Below, piece by piece: positions 54,043 to 63,800 of a stretch of 64,000 bases of DNA. The DNA comes from CAZQHK01 sp964593455 (GTDB lineage: Bacteria > Muiribacteriota > CAYSPT01). Under the pieces are notes generated by a model. That model searched no databases. It saw nothing but the letters and a program-made list of their open reading frames with translations, and was not told where the DNA came from. Positions within the stretch are counted from its first letter, which is position 1. Every line of letters starts with the position of its first letter. Position numbers and translations under genes: made by a program. The DNA lies in the NCBI GenBank assembly GCA_964593455.1, contig CAZQHK010000004.1:94647-158646 (forward strand). Direction: 5' to 3'.

Positions 54043-55536
54043 ATGGTTATCGGTGTACTTGTTTTTCTCGTTATATTTTTGCGGGACCTCCTCCTCGGCA
54101 GTAAGCTTGGTTTTTCCACCAACCTCGACGTTTTTTTCATACTCTTAGCCGTGCCGACGCTTATTGAAACTTCTCTCGGAGCAGCTGCAGCGGCTTCTCT
54201 CCTTCCCCTTTTCGGTATTAGTCACCGTCGGCAGCGTAACACCGGCAGAGTTCTGTGGCAGGTAGTAACCGGCCTTGGCTTTTTTCTTCTCTTGATTTCT
54301 ATCCCTTTTATCGTATGTCCGTATACCATTATCCGTTTTCTGTTACCTGGGGTGATTCCCGAGCATTTCACTGAGGCGGCCGATGCCGTACGGGTCGTTG
54401 GCTCCATGTTGCCTCTGGCTGGAATATCCGCGGTATTGTCAACCGCGCTGGCTTCCAGTGGTAAACAGCGAGTACCAATACTTGCACGTGCTCTGCCGGC
54501 TTTGGCTGTAGGTTTAGCAGTTTTCCTGATAAAAATCTCGAATCTGGCGACCCTTCCCCTGGCCTTGCTGGTTGGTACGGCGGCGCGGTTCGGAATTTTG
54601 CTAATGGCGTTGTTGTCTGCGAAGATATCCTTTAAACGTCCCCGTCCATTGTGGAAAGGCGGGCGTGTTCTTCTCATTTTTATTGGTCTTCCACTTATTG
54701 TTTTTGTATTGAGAAACCTTCACATTGTGACCGAACGTGTCCTGGCTTCAACAGCCTTAGGTAGTTCCGGAACAGTAGTATCCATTGTTCTGGCCTTCCT
54801 TCCTTTGACGCCGTTTTTAGGAATGGTAGGGTCTGTGACAACAATAGTATTGCTGCCTTTTATAATGCGAAGCGGACTGGCTGGTGGGAAAGAGCAAATC
54901 GCCCGGTTGATGAGTTTGGGGCTTCAGTTGACACTGGCTCTCTCGGTCCCGACGACCGCTTTCCTTCTAACATTTAAAAGTGAGATAACTGAAGTTTTAT
55001 ACGGATGGGGAGCAATACGTGTAGAACAACAGGTGATAATCTGTTCGCTGCTGGCCCGCTATGCTCCGGGTATCGTAGCCCTGGCAGTCCTCCCGGTTCT
55101 TCTCCGGGTTATGCAAATTACACGTTCTGTTCTGTTTCAGATGAGTACTGCTGTCGGCGGATTCATCGTGACTTTCGGACTGCAGTGGATATTGCTATGT
55201 CGTTACGGACACCAGGGTATCCCTACAGGCACCGTTCTTGGAGCGTACCTTTTAGGTGGTTTCCTCTTTATTTTTCTGATTGTTGATCTCGGCCGGGAGT
55301 CGCACCGGGACATTCCCGGTTTCCTTGGAGCTTTGCTGTTCTCTTCAGTGATTTCCGCCTGGGTGGCCAGTAAAGTTTTTGAATGGTTGTTTGGGTGGAT
55401 GGAGTTGCTCTGGTTCCCGCTGATCAGTGCCGGTTTTATATTTAGTGCCGGTTTTTGTATTATCCTGGCAGCGTTAACCTGGAGCCGCATAATGAATTTG
55501 ATGAGTGCTGTTATGGGGAAAACACCGGTGGATTAA
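54043..55536 (+). CDS. murJ: MurJ/MviN-type lipid II flippase
   Basis: 497 residues, nearly all hydrophobic, with about 14 predicted membrane segments; the MVF pattern RDLLLGSKLGFSTNLDVFFI, then LLAVPTLIETSLGAAAAASL is at the N-terminus. Members flip lipid II across the inner membrane for peptidoglycan synthesis. Typical MurJ is about 510 residues. Divergence is considerable, so it could instead export another polyprenyl-linked oligosaccharide. Overlap in operon with the RsbW-like gene is odd. Confidence 0.75.
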   Translation: MVIGVLVFLVIFLRDLLLGSKLGFSTNLDVFFILLAVPTLIETSLGAAAAASLLPLFGISHRRQRNTGRVLWQVVTGLGFFLLLISIPFIVCPYTIIRFLLPGVIPEHFTEAADAVRVVGSMLPLAGISAVLSTALASSGKQRVPILARALPALAVGLAVFLIKISNLATLPLALLVGTAARFGILLMALLSAKISFKRPRPLWKGGRVLLIFIGLPLIVFVLRNLHIVTERVLASTALGSSGTVVSIVLAFLPLTPFLGMVGSVTTIVLLPFIMRSGLAGGKEQIARLMSLGLQLTLALSVPTTAFLLTFKSEITEVLYGWGAIRVEQQVIICSLLARYAPGIVALAVLPVLLRVMQITRSVLFQMSTAVGGFIVTFGLQWILLCRYGHQGIPTGTVLGAYLLGGFLFIFLIVDLGRESHRDIPGFLGALLFSSVISAWVASKVFEWLFGWMELLWFPLISAGFIFSAGFCIILAALTWSRIMNLMSAVMGKTPVD

Positions 55537-55552
55537 CCATGGTAAGAGCTTA

Positions 55553-55581
55553 TTGACGCTATTCGCAGCCTTTGATATAAT
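55553..55581 (+). promoter_or_regulatory. Sigma-70-type promoter for the amidase-hpf-ptsN-secA transcript
   Basis: TTGACG (55553-55558), 17-nt spacer, TATAAT (55576-55581), with a leader of about 90 nt before the likely GTG start. Confidence 0.75.
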
Positions 55582-55679
55582 TAATATTCTATTATGGGTG
55601 TGCGTTTTCGTCTTTACACTCCTTCTTGAACGCGCCATCTCACCGTGAGAGGAGAGAACCCAAAACGGGTTTTACCGAC

Positions 55680-57047
55680 GTGAAGTACCGATCTCTGCTC
55701 GCCACCGTTTTTGTATCTGTTTTCATGGTATGGTGCGGTTTTCTGGAGGCATCAAGCCAGGTCAAGAACATCAAGGTGTGGAAAGCTCCTTCCCATGTCA
55801 GGATCGTTCTTGATTTGGATAACACCGTCACCCTGAGTGAGGTAGCTTCGGAAAACGATTCTTTGTTTCAAATTGATATCGAAGGCGCCACCATCGGTCC
55901 TTCCGATCAGGAAGTCCTGGTTGAAAGTATCATCGTGGAAAAATTCGTTTTGACGCAACGAGAGAAAGATGTGGGCAGGGTGTCTGTTTGGTTAAAAGCG
56001 GGCGCTGAAGCAAAGGTATACCAGCTTGCGCCTTATCTCAATCGTCCTCCCCGGGTGGTCATCAAGATAGAGGGAGATGAAATACCGAGTCCGGAAGAAG
56101 TATTTAACCTTCTGGAACCCGAGGCTCTTCGAAAGAGATCCGAGGAAAACCTTCCGGTGGTAATAATTGATCCCGGCCATGGGGGAGAAGATCCTGGTGC
56201 TCTGGGACCGACTAAGCTTAAAGAAAAAGACGTTGTCATGGATGTTGCCCGGCTTGTGAAAACGTATCTTGAAGGGCGAAAGATTGTTAAACCTGTTCTG
56301 ACCCGCAGCGGTGATTATTACATCACACTTAGAGACCGGATCTCTATTGCGGAACGGCAGGGTGCCAGCATGTTTATCAGTTTGCACACTAACGCTTCAA
56401 AAAATCACCGTGCGGCCGGTACATCGGTTTTTCACCTCTCGCTGGAGGGAGCCACCGATGAGGCAGCCAAACTGCTGGCTGAAAAGGAAAACGCCGCCGA
56501 CATGATTGCGGGCGAATACGACCCCAGCCATAAGGACGTAGTTTTTGGCATTGTGGTACAGATGAAACAAACTGCGATGATCAACGAATCGAGCCTGTTA
56601 GCGGCAGTGATGCTGCAGGTGTTGAAAAAACAAATAGAGACAGTTGGCCGAGGGATTCGACAGGCGGGATTTGCCGTGCTTAAATCGATGATGTTTCCAT
56701 CCGTGCTGGTGGAGCTGGCGTTTATAACCAATAAACATGAAGAGCGTAAACTTAGGAGCAAGCGATTCAAGAAAAAGCTGGCGACAGCTCTAGGAGTCTG
56801 TATCGAGACCTACGTGAATAAGCGTCATATTAGCAGGGGAGCACGGGAGGTGCTTCCGGTGCTGCCATCGCTTCCTCAACAGAAAGTGAAACCAAAAAGG
56901 GAAGTATATACAGTAAAGAAGGGAGATACACTCTGGGGAATAGGACGGAAATACGGTGTGCGGATAGCTGACATTCTTCGGATGAACAACCTGAAAAACA
57001 GCAATATGCTCACAATCGGGCAGAAGTTGTTTATCCCTTCTTTTTGA
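55680..57047 (+). CDS. amiC: N-acetylmuramoyl-L-alanine amidase with AMIN and LysM domains
   Basis: 455 residues from a GTG at 55680, chosen because the next residues form a signal peptide (KYRSLLATVFVSVFMVWCGF); a TTG at 55626 is possible. AMIN domain (VKNIKVWKAPSHVRIVLDLD), amidase_3 domain with the zinc ligands (IIDPGHGGEDPGALG, SLHTNAS) and the catalytic Glu (SVLVELAFITNKHEE), then LysM (YTVKKGDTLWGIGRKYGVRI). It splits peptidoglycan in the periplasm, typically during cell separation. Confidence 0.93.
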   Translation: MKYRSLLATVFVSVFMVWCGFLEASSQVKNIKVWKAPSHVRIVLDLDNTVTLSEVASENDSLFQIDIEGATIGPSDQEVLVESIIVEKFVLTQREKDVGRVSVWLKAGAEAKVYQLAPYLNRPPRVVIKIEGDEIPSPEEVFNLLEPEALRKRSEENLPVVIIDPGHGGEDPGALGPTKLKEKDVVMDVARLVKTYLEGRKIVKPVLTRSGDYYITLRDRISIAERQGASMFISLHTNASKNHRAAGTSVFHLSLEGATDEAAKLLAEKENAADMIAGEYDPSHKDVVFGIVVQMKQTAMINESSLLAAVMLQVLKKQIETVGRGIRQAGFAVLKSMMFPSVLVELAFITNKHEERKLRSKRFKKKLATALGVCIETYVNKRHISRGAREVLPVLPSLPQQKVKPKREVYTVKKGDTLWGIGRKYGVRIADILRMNNLKNSNMLTIGQKLFIPSF

Positions 57048-57114
57048 AACAGAAGCTTTTTTTACCTGAAGTATTTACTGTATGAAATGAAAATGAAAGG
57101 GAAGTGATCTATAT

Positions 57115-57675
57115 ATGCAATTCGTCATATCAGGAAAACATCTACGGCTGACTAATTCTCTCAAAAAGTACGCAGAGAGTAAATTGGCCAGGATAAGCAA
57201 GTATTTTGACCACATTATCGAGATGGATGTTGTTCTTTCGGTAGCGGCAAATCGTGACCGTGACAGCCGGAAAGTAGCGGAAACAACTGTTTGGGCAAAC
57301 GGTATCGTGTTTCGAGGACATGCCGTTCATGAAGATATGTATGCAGCTATTGATGAACTTTCTGAAAAAATTGAAAAACAAGTCAGGCGGTACAAAGAGA
57401 AGAAAAGGAATCGAGGGCGGCGGCGGGGAGAATCCAATGAAGCTATACCGGATATGGGAGGTCGACATACCGTTGTGTCTACGGAAAAGGGCAAACCGAG
57501 TATCGTCAGGACCAGGGGATTTATCATGAAGCCGATGTTCGTAGACGATGCCGCTATGGAACTTGAAAGTCTCAAACAAGATTTTCTTGTTTTTTCCAAT
57601 GCCGAAACAAAGAACGTAAATGTCATGTATAAAAGAGCAGACGGTAATTACGGTCTGATTGAGCCTGAATTCTGA
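57115..57675 (+). CDS. hpf: Ribosome hibernation promoting factor (long form)
   Basis: 186 residues. N-terminal RaiA fold (MQFVISGKHLRLTNSLKKYA), HVNGH-like strand replaced by FRGHAVHEDMYAAIDELSEK, a basic linker (KEKKRNRGRRRGES) and a C-terminal dimerisation domain (KPMFVDDAAMELESLKQDFL). Long HPF forms 100S ribosome dimers in stationary phase. ptsN lies 14 nt downstream, a common pairing. Confidence 0.93.
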   Translation: MQFVISGKHLRLTNSLKKYAESKLARISKYFDHIIEMDVVLSVAANRDRDSRKVAETTVWANGIVFRGHAVHEDMYAAIDELSEKIEKQVRRYKEKKRNRGRRRGESNEAIPDMGGRHTVVSTEKGKPSIVRTRGFIMKPMFVDDAAMELESLKQDFLVFSNAETKNVNVMYKRADGNYGLIEPEF

Positions 57676-57689
57676 AAGGGGGATGAATA

Positions 57690-58151
57690 GTGAACCTCCA
57701 CGCATTTCTCAGTGAACCTCTGGTTGATCTTAACCTCACAGCCGGTTCCAAAGTTGAAGCTATTGAGGCGCTGGTTGACCTTCTCGTAAAAGAAAACAAG
57801 GTGCTGGATAGGAAATCTTATCTGGATCTGGTTCTGGAACGTGAAAGGATGGGGTCGACGGGTATAGGCAAGGGAATAGCTATACCGCATGGAAAAACCG
57901 ATGCAATTAAAAGTGTTGCTATTGCCTTTGGCCGTTCAAAACAAGGGATTGATTTCGATTCCCTTGATGACCAGCCGGTAAAATTGATTTTTCTATTAGC
58001 CGCCCCAAACGACGCCGGCCCCATTTATCTGAAGGCGCTGGCCCGCCTATCCCGTATTCTTCGAAAGGAAGATTTCCGCCAATCTTTGCTTAAAGCAAAA
58101 AAAGAAAAAGCAGTACTCGATTTGATAGAAAGTATCGAGGAAACCATTTAA
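57690..58151 (+). CDS. ptsN: PTS IIA-type protein, PtsN family
   Basis: 153 residues. The phosphorylated His is in GIAIPHGKTDAI; SKVEAIEALVDLLVKE and LDDQPVKLIFLLAAP are typical of IIA-Ntr. These proteins regulate potassium and nitrogen metabolism in Proteobacteria, receiving phosphate from EI-Ntr and NPr, or act in sugar uptake. No EI or HPr gene is here. GTG start with GGGG upstream. Confidence 0.9.
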   Translation: MNLHAFLSEPLVDLNLTAGSKVEAIEALVDLLVKENKVLDRKSYLDLVLERERMGSTGIGKGIAIPHGKTDAIKSVAIAFGRSKQGIDFDSLDDQPVKLIFLLAAPNDAGPIYLKALARLSRILRKEDFRQSLLKAKKEKAVLDLIESIEETI

Positions 58152-58202
58152 TTTAGAGCCTGAATAAGAACCAACCGTCTTAATTTACTGGAGTTTATCC
58201 CC

Positions 58203-61163
58203 ATGTTTTCGTTATTGAAAAAACTTTTTAAAAGCAGGAATGAGCGTGAACTGCAGCGTCTCTGGGTGATTGTAGAAAAAGTTAACCGGCACTCGGAACG
58301 GATAGCCGGCCTTTCCGATCAGGAACTATGTGGCTTGACCGATCAGTTCCGAAGTCGACTGGAAGAAGCCCGTCAGCGGACATTAGCTGACGGGGGTGAA
58401 ATTGACGATCCTGACCTCAGAGATTCCGTGCTTTTGGAGGTAGAACGGGGAGTACTGGACGAGATTCTTCCGGAAGCCTTTTCGGTAGCCCGGGAAGTGG
58501 CGGACCGCAGACTGGGATTGTGGAAGATAATTAATCTTTCCCAAGAAGAAATACACTCTCTTGAAGACCGCGAATTAGCACCCAGGGTGGCCGAATTGAA
58601 CCGGTTGTTCAAACAAGCGGACAGTGATAAGGAAATCTATCTTGACGCTGATTTCTACCGCCGGATAAAAGACCTTAACCGCCAGGAGTTAAGATATCGT
58701 CCATTTGATGTGCAGGTACTCGGTGGAATAGTTCTTCACGAAGGAAATATTGCAGAAATGAAGACCGGTGAGGGTAAGACGGTGGCGGCCACAATGCCCG
58801 TCTATCTCAATTCACTGAGCAGTCGTGGAGTCCATGTGGTAACGGTCAACGATTATCTGTCCAGGCGTGACGCCGGCTGGATGGGACCCGTTTATCATTT
58901 TATAGGAATAAGCGTAGCAGCCATCGCTCATGAATCTGCCTTTATTTACGATCCTAACTATTACGATTCCAAGGTATTGGATGATAAAATCAGGCATTTG
59001 CGGCCGGTCAGCCGCCGCGAAGCCTACCTGGCTGATATCACATATGGTACCAACAATGAGTTTGGTTTTGATTATCTTCGTGACAACATGGCGTTTACCA
59101 AAGAACAGTTATCGCAGCGCGACCTTCATTACTCCATTGTTGACGAAGTTGATTCCATTCTTATCGATGAAGCTCGTACACCACTTATTATCAGTGGACC
59201 TGCCGATAAACCAACCAATCTCTATTACAAATTCTCAGTCCTGGTGGGAAAGTTAAGCAAGGGAACTGATTTCGAGGTGGATGAGAAGGCGCGGACGGTG
59301 ACCTTGACCGAAGAAGGTATTTCCCGGGTGGAGAAGATCCTCGCTATAGATAACCTTTACGATCCCCGGAACACCGAGATATCGCACCATTTGCTCCAGG
59401 CCTTGAAAGCCCAGAATCTCTTCAAGCGGGACTATCAGTACGTCGTCAAAGACGGACAGGTAATCATCGTTGACGACTTCACCGGCCGACTGATGCTTGG
59501 CCGACGGTACAGCCAGGGGCTCCACCAGGCTATTGAGGCCAAAGAAGGGGTCAAAATTGAGCAGGAGAACCAGACACTGGCGACTATCACACTCCAGAAC
59601 TATTTCAGGATGTATCAAAAACTGGCCGGTATGACAGGTACCGCCGCCACCGAAGCGAAGGAATTCAAACACATTTACGGACTTGATGTGGTGGTGGTGC
59701 CTACCGACGCTCCCATGATCAGGATGGATTGTTCGGATGTCATCTATCGCACGGAAAAAGAAAAGTTTGAAGCGGTCGCTCTGGAAATAAGCTACTACTA
59801 TGAGAGACAGCAGCCGGTCCTGGTGGGAACTGTTTCCATCGATAAATCTGAAATTCTGGGAAAAATACTTCGATCCAAAGGTGTACCCTGTAACGTTCTT
59901 AATGCCAAGTATCATGAAAAAGAAGCCAGTATCATCACTGAGGCGGGACAACCGGGTACGGTGACCATCGCTACAAATATGGCCGGCCGAGGAACAGATA
60001 TTGTCCTGGGGTCGGGGGTGGTCAGATGTACGTTGCCCGGGAGTGGAGAGCGACTATGTTGTGTGGGCTGCCGTGACGATTGCAAGGTGTGTTCGAAGGG
60101 GAAAAAAATAGAGGAATGCTTTCAGGATATCCCCTGCGGCCTTCATATTATCGGTACCGAGCGGCACGAGTCCCGGCGTATAGACAACCAGCTTCGGGGA
60201 CGGTCGGGCCGTCAGGGTGATCCCGGGTCCACCCGTTTTTTCCTCTCTCTTGAAGACGATTTAATGCGACTTTTTGGATCTGATAGAATCTCCGGTTTGA
60301 TGGAGAGGCTGGGGATGGAAGAAGGTGTCCCCATCGAGCACAGAATGGTCACCCGGGCCCTCGAGCACGCCCAGAAACGGGTCGAGGAACGTAATTTCAG
60401 TATAAGAAAGCATGTGCTCGAGTACGACGATGTTATGAATCATCAGCGGGCGGTTATCTACAACCAGCGGCGCAAGGTTCTGTTTGACAAGGATCTCAAG
60501 GAGAGTGTCATCTCCATGATCGAAGAGGTGCTCGATGACAATCTCGATACGTATATGAGCGAGGAACAGGATTATGATCAGTGGGATTTCGAGCGGTTGA
60601 CAGCCAGGCTCAACCATTTCTTCCTGCTTTCCCTTCAACCCGACAGCATCAAACACATGGAACGTCTTGATCTCAGGGAACTGGTGTTAAAACAAGCTCT
60701 CGATACCTATGAGCGAAAAGCCAGGGAATTTGGGGATTCCAGGATGCGTGAGGTGGAAAAGTTTATCGTGTTGGGAGTAGTTGATCACCGTTGGAAAGAG
60801 CATCTTATGGGTATGGATAACCTGGAAGAAGGAATAGGATTAAGGGCTTACGGGCAAAAAGATCCTCTTATCGAATATAAAATAGAAGGATTTCAACTTT
60901 TCGAGACAATGATCGATTATATAAAAGAGGAGATTATAGAACGGTTGTTTCGGGTACAGACCCCTGTGGAGAGGGAACGAGAGGAGCGTAAAGTCCCGTC
61001 CGGCCTTATTTTTGGACGAGGGAAAGAGCTTCCGGCGATCTCTCCGGCGGGTCGGCAGCATCAGGGGACAAAACCGGGAAAGAAAACAAAAAAAATATCG
61101 CAAAACGCTCCTTGCCCATGTGGGAGCGGTAAAAAGTTCAAAAAATGTTGTGGTGGCAAATAA
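58203..61163 (+). CDS. secA: Preprotein translocase ATPase SecA
   Basis: 986 residues. NBD1 with Walker A (AEMKTGEGKT) and DEVDSILIDEARTPLIISGP, preprotein cross-linking domain, NBD2 (NMAGRGTDIVLG, RQGDPGSTRFFLS), helical wing and scaffold regions, and a C-terminal zinc motif (CPCGSGKKFKKCCGGK). Between GRGTDIVLG and GLHIIGTERHESRRIDNQLR lies an extra segment of about 42 residues with eight Cys (positions about 60015-60142). SecA pushes unfolded preproteins through SecYEG. Confidence 0.97.
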   Translation: MFSLLKKLFKSRNERELQRLWVIVEKVNRHSERIAGLSDQELCGLTDQFRSRLEEARQRTLADGGEIDDPDLRDSVLLEVERGVLDEILPEAFSVAREVADRRLGLWKIINLSQEEIHSLEDRELAPRVAELNRLFKQADSDKEIYLDADFYRRIKDLNRQELRYRPFDVQVLGGIVLHEGNIAEMKTGEGKTVAATMPVYLNSLSSRGVHVVTVNDYLSRRDAGWMGPVYHFIGISVAAIAHESAFIYDPNYYDSKVLDDKIRHLRPVSRREAYLADITYGTNNEFGFDYLRDNMAFTKEQLSQRDLHYSIVDEVDSILIDEARTPLIISGPADKPTNLYYKFSVLVGKLSKGTDFEVDEKARTVTLTEEGISRVEKILAIDNLYDPRNTEISHHLLQALKAQNLFKRDYQYVVKDGQVIIVDDFTGRLMLGRRYSQGLHQAIEAKEGVKIEQENQTLATITLQNYFRMYQKLAGMTGTAATEAKEFKHIYGLDVVVVPTDAPMIRMDCSDVIYRTEKEKFEAVALEISYYYERQQPVLVGTVSIDKSEILGKILRSKGVPCNVLNAKYHEKEASIITEAGQPGTVTIATNMAGRGTDIVLGSGVVRCTLPGSGERLCCVGCRDDCKVCSKGKKIEECFQDIPCGLHIIGTERHESRRIDNQLRGRSGRQGDPGSTRFFLSLEDDLMRLFGSDRISGLMERLGMEEGVPIEHRMVTRALEHAQKRVEERNFSIRKHVLEYDDVMNHQRAVIYNQRRKVLFDKDLKESVISMIEEVLDDNLDTYMSEEQDYDQWDFERLTARLNHFFLLSLQPDSIKHMERLDLRELVLKQALDTYERKAREFGDSRMREVEKFIVLGVVDHRWKEHLMGMDNLEEGIGLRAYGQKDPLIEYKIEGFQLFETMIDYIKEEIIERLFRVQTPVEREREERKVPSGLIFGRGKELPAISPAGRQHQGTKPGKKTKKISQNAPCPCGSGKKFKKCCGGK

Positions 61164-61183
61164 AATGTATATTTCGAGTCTGA

Positions 61184-61300
61184 ATTTGAGATTTTAGCCA
61201 GGGCGGAGGCTAGTTCTTTCCTCCAAACATGAGTGTGAACATTGAGGTGCAGCGGAAGCTGGGTGGTCCCACCCTCAAGCAAGGAGCGTGGAAAGTGAGG
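61184..61300 (+). repeat. Intergenic structured repeat, copy 5
   Basis: Reverse orientation relative to copies 2-4 but the same relation to transcription. Plus strand: GCCAGGGCGGAGGCTAG, CTTTCCTCCAAACATGAGTG, GAACATTGAGGTGCAGCGG, AAGCTGGGTGGTCCCACCCT, CAAGCAAGG and the tail GGAAAGTGAGG. Lies 20 nt after the secA stop. Confidence 0.8.
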
Positions 61301-61443
61301 TTGGAGATTTTGAAGATTGAGTATTTGAAAGATTCCACTACAATCTCATTGTATACCTTTCTTTCTACGCTGCTATTCCAGAGGGTGGGAAAGAAGATAT
61401 AATCAAGAACAGGACACTGTTGTGGGAGGAAAGATGCTGGATT

Positions 61444-61543
61444 NNNNNNNNNNNNNNNNNNNNNNNNNNNNNNNNNNNNNNNNNNNNNNNNNNNNNNNNN
61501 NNNNNNNNNNNNNNNNNNNNNNNNNNNNNNNNNNNNNNNNNNN
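61444..61543. other. Assembly gap (100 N)
   Basis: Placeholder run of exactly 100 N. The sequence before it (GGGAGGAAAGATGCTGGATT) looks like a ribosome-binding site plus ATG at 61434, and coding sequence appears directly after it, so the gap probably lies in the 5' end of the PDZ gene. Confidence 0.95.
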
Positions 61544-61545
61544 AT

Positions 61546-62295
61546 TTGAGACGCGGAAAATATTTGTCATTGTTGGTGGGTGCAGGTGTTGTTTGTTTTT
61601 TAATGATGGGGACTGGTGTACTGGCTGAATTATATGAGTATGAGGATGCTTTCGGTACGACTCATCTTACCAATACCCCTCCCGATGAGCGCTACGAGAA
61701 GGTTAAAGTAGAGGATACCGTCTACAAAGTCGAACAGAGTTGGCAGAAACAAAACGATGTTACCCAAAAACTCATGCAGATAATTAAAGAGCTCCAGTCT
61801 ACTGAAATCAAGGTATCGATTATCGAGAGCCAGGAAGATGAAGAAGAAGATATTGACGATATTGACGATCTGTTCGGGACAGAAGTAGGGGGAGGGGAAA
61901 AAACCAAGGAAGAAAAATCATTGGAAGATGAAGAAGAAGATATTGGTTTAGCTTCCAAAAGACCCTGGTTTGGCATCCAGGTAACCGCTATTGACCGGAA
62001 GTTGCAGGAGGAATATAAGCTGGATAACAAGACAGGCCTCCTGGTCAAGGACATAGCTGTCAACAGTCCGGCGGAAAAATCGAAGGTCAGGATCGGCGAT
62101 GTGATTACGTCTATCACCGATATGTACAATGACGAAACAACCATCAAAGATCTGAATGATCTGAACAAAGTCCTGGATGAAGTGGCCAAAGAAGACCGTA
62201 TCAGATTCACTATCAATCGGAAAAGCAACCTGTATATACTGCTGCTGGCGGTAGGTGAGAGACCGAGTAAGCTGGCAGAGGGCGAATGGTACTGA
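61546..62295 (+). CDS. Exported PDZ-domain protein with DUF4124-like start (5' end in a gap)
   Basis: About 249 visible residues from the first codon after the gap; the true start may be there (TTG) or before it, perhaps the ATG at 61434. A signal peptide (LSLLVGAGVVCFLMMGTGVL) precedes LYEYEDAFGTTHLTNTPPDE, which resembles DUF4124, then a coiled acidic section with two DEEEDI runs, and a PDZ domain (FGIQVTAIDRKLQEEYKLDN, LLVKDIAVNSPAEKSKVRIG). PDZ domains bind C-terminal peptides or act in periplasmic proteolysis. It overlaps the next gene by 10 nt. Confidence 0.75.
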   Translation: MRRGKYLSLLVGAGVVCFLMMGTGVLAELYEYEDAFGTTHLTNTPPDERYEKVKVEDTVYKVEQSWQKQNDVTQKLMQIIKELQSTEIKVSIIESQEDEEEDIDDIDDLFGTEVGGGEKTKEEKSLEDEEEDIGLASKRPWFGIQVTAIDRKLQEEYKLDNKTGLLVKDIAVNSPAEKSKVRIGDVITSITDMYNDETTIKDLNDLNKVLDEVAKEDRIRFTINRKSNLYILLLAVGERPSKLAEGEWY

Positions 62296-63800
62296 GAACA
62301 AACTTCAAACACGCATTAAAAACAGCCATGGTGGCGCTCGGCTGTTTTTACTGTATCATATTGCTCTCGGGATTTTCTTCCGTTGAACAGGAGAAAGCCT
62401 ACCACTGGTACCAGAACGCCAGGTATTTTTTCAAGGTACGCACAGAACCTCTAAAAGCCTATCAGTGTCTGGAAAAAGCTCTTGAACTGGACCCCGAAAA
62501 TCTTAAGATACGGCTTCTCATGGACGAAGTCAGCAAAAATCTCCAGATGGACCGGACGCCGACCCCGGTAGAAAAAGAAGACGCAGTACGTTGGACTCAA
62601 AAAGGATTATATCTCAAGCGGTCAGATGCAGTTGATGATCTTAAATCAGCTGCTAATTGTTTTGAAAAAGCGCTCTTGTTCAACCCGTCTCTGGAAAAAG
62701 CCCGTGAACTCCTGCAAGAGGTAAGAGAACAGCTCAAGTTTTCCCTGGAAGACGAAGTGCTGGCGAATCAGGCCGAGGAACGGTTTCAAGAAGGGGAGCA
62801 GAAATTGGCTGAAAGTGATTGGTCGGCGGCGGCAGAACTCTTTGGGGAGGCCGCCAGGCTTGATAAGCGCAACCTGCCGGCACACTTGAAACTGCTCATG
62901 CTGGCCCGGCGGTCGGGGGATACCGGGAAAGAAAAAGCAGAGCTTAAACTGGTTATCAAGATCATGCGTTTCACCAGGGTGTCCGAGAAACAGAAGGAGA
63001 GGGTGAGTGAGGCTTTATCCTGTTTGTCCGATCAGAATCATCTTCAGGCGATAATGGAGGAGCAGGGATATCTGGTTGGGACCCGCAAGAGTTCGTGGGA
63101 CGACGTCATCGAGCGGTTCTACGACCCTCTGCCGGAGGCTATAGCCACTGCCCGTCAGGGATTAAACCAGATTCCGACCGGTCTGGATATTCCTAAATTT
63201 GTAGAAGATGGATTACTCCTTACCGCTCCGGAATGTACTTCCGGAGGTAAATATTTTCTGACCGGTGACGGTGTTGTGTGGTGCACGGTGCATGGACTCA
63301 AGCCTCTTCCTGAAGGAACTCTGACTGTGGAAGAAGCCCGTAAAGCTCATCTGGCCGGCCGCCATTTTCTTGAACTGGGCCGCCCGGAAGACGCCCGGAA
63401 ACAGTTGGAAAAAGCTTTGCAGTTGCTGGCCGGAGACGGTGAAGTGATCAACGACCTGGGAGTCGCTCTTCTCAGGCTGGGTAAAACCACCGAAGCGATG
63501 TCCCAGTTCGATGAGGCGGTCAAGATTGCCCCGGATCTGCCCGTGGTTTATGTTAACCGTTCCGCCGCCCGACAGAGCATCGGGCAGTTGGATGAAGCGG
63601 CCGCCGATCTGGAAAAAGCGTATCAACTGGGCGAGGATACGGTGGAACTCCACTACAGTCTGGCGTACCTGGAGATGCAGCGGGGCAACATCAAGAAATC
63701 GCTGATTGAGTATCTAAAAGTAGATGATCTGTTGCCCGCCGGCGATCCCCGCAAAGAACGGGTGACGCAGCTGATCGTGAAACTGCGGAACCTGAAATAA
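62286..63800 (+). CDS. Exported TPR protein
   Basis: 504 residues. N-terminal membrane segment or signal (MVALGCFYCIILLSGFSSVE region), then TPR-like repeats: AYQCLEKALELDPENLKIRL, AANCFEKALLFNPSLEKARE, AAELFGEAARLDKRNLPAHL, and a final set (GEVINDLGVALLRLGKTTEA, VVYVNRSAARQSIGQLDEAA). A gap of about 100 residues without TPR separates the two sets and includes ECTSGGKYFLTGDGVVWCTV. It overlaps the PDZ gene, so the pair may act together in the periplasm. Function unknown. Confidence 0.78.
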   Translation: MVLRTNFKHALKTAMVALGCFYCIILLSGFSSVEQEKAYHWYQNARYFFKVRTEPLKAYQCLEKALELDPENLKIRLLMDEVSKNLQMDRTPTPVEKEDAVRWTQKGLYLKRSDAVDDLKSAANCFEKALLFNPSLEKARELLQEVREQLKFSLEDEVLANQAEERFQEGEQKLAESDWSAAAELFGEAARLDKRNLPAHLKLLMLARRSGDTGKEKAELKLVIKIMRFTRVSEKQKERVSEALSCLSDQNHLQAIMEEQGYLVGTRKSSWDDVIERFYDPLPEAIATARQGLNQIPTGLDIPKFVEDGLLLTAPECTSGGKYFLTGDGVVWCTVHGLKPLPEGTLTVEEARKAHLAGRHFLELGRPEDARKQLEKALQLLAGDGEVINDLGVALLRLGKTTEAMSQFDEAVKIAPDLPVVYVNRSAARQSIGQLDEAAADLEKAYQLGEDTVELHYSLAYLEMQRGNIKKSLIEYLKVDDLLPAGDPRKERVTQLIVKLRNLK

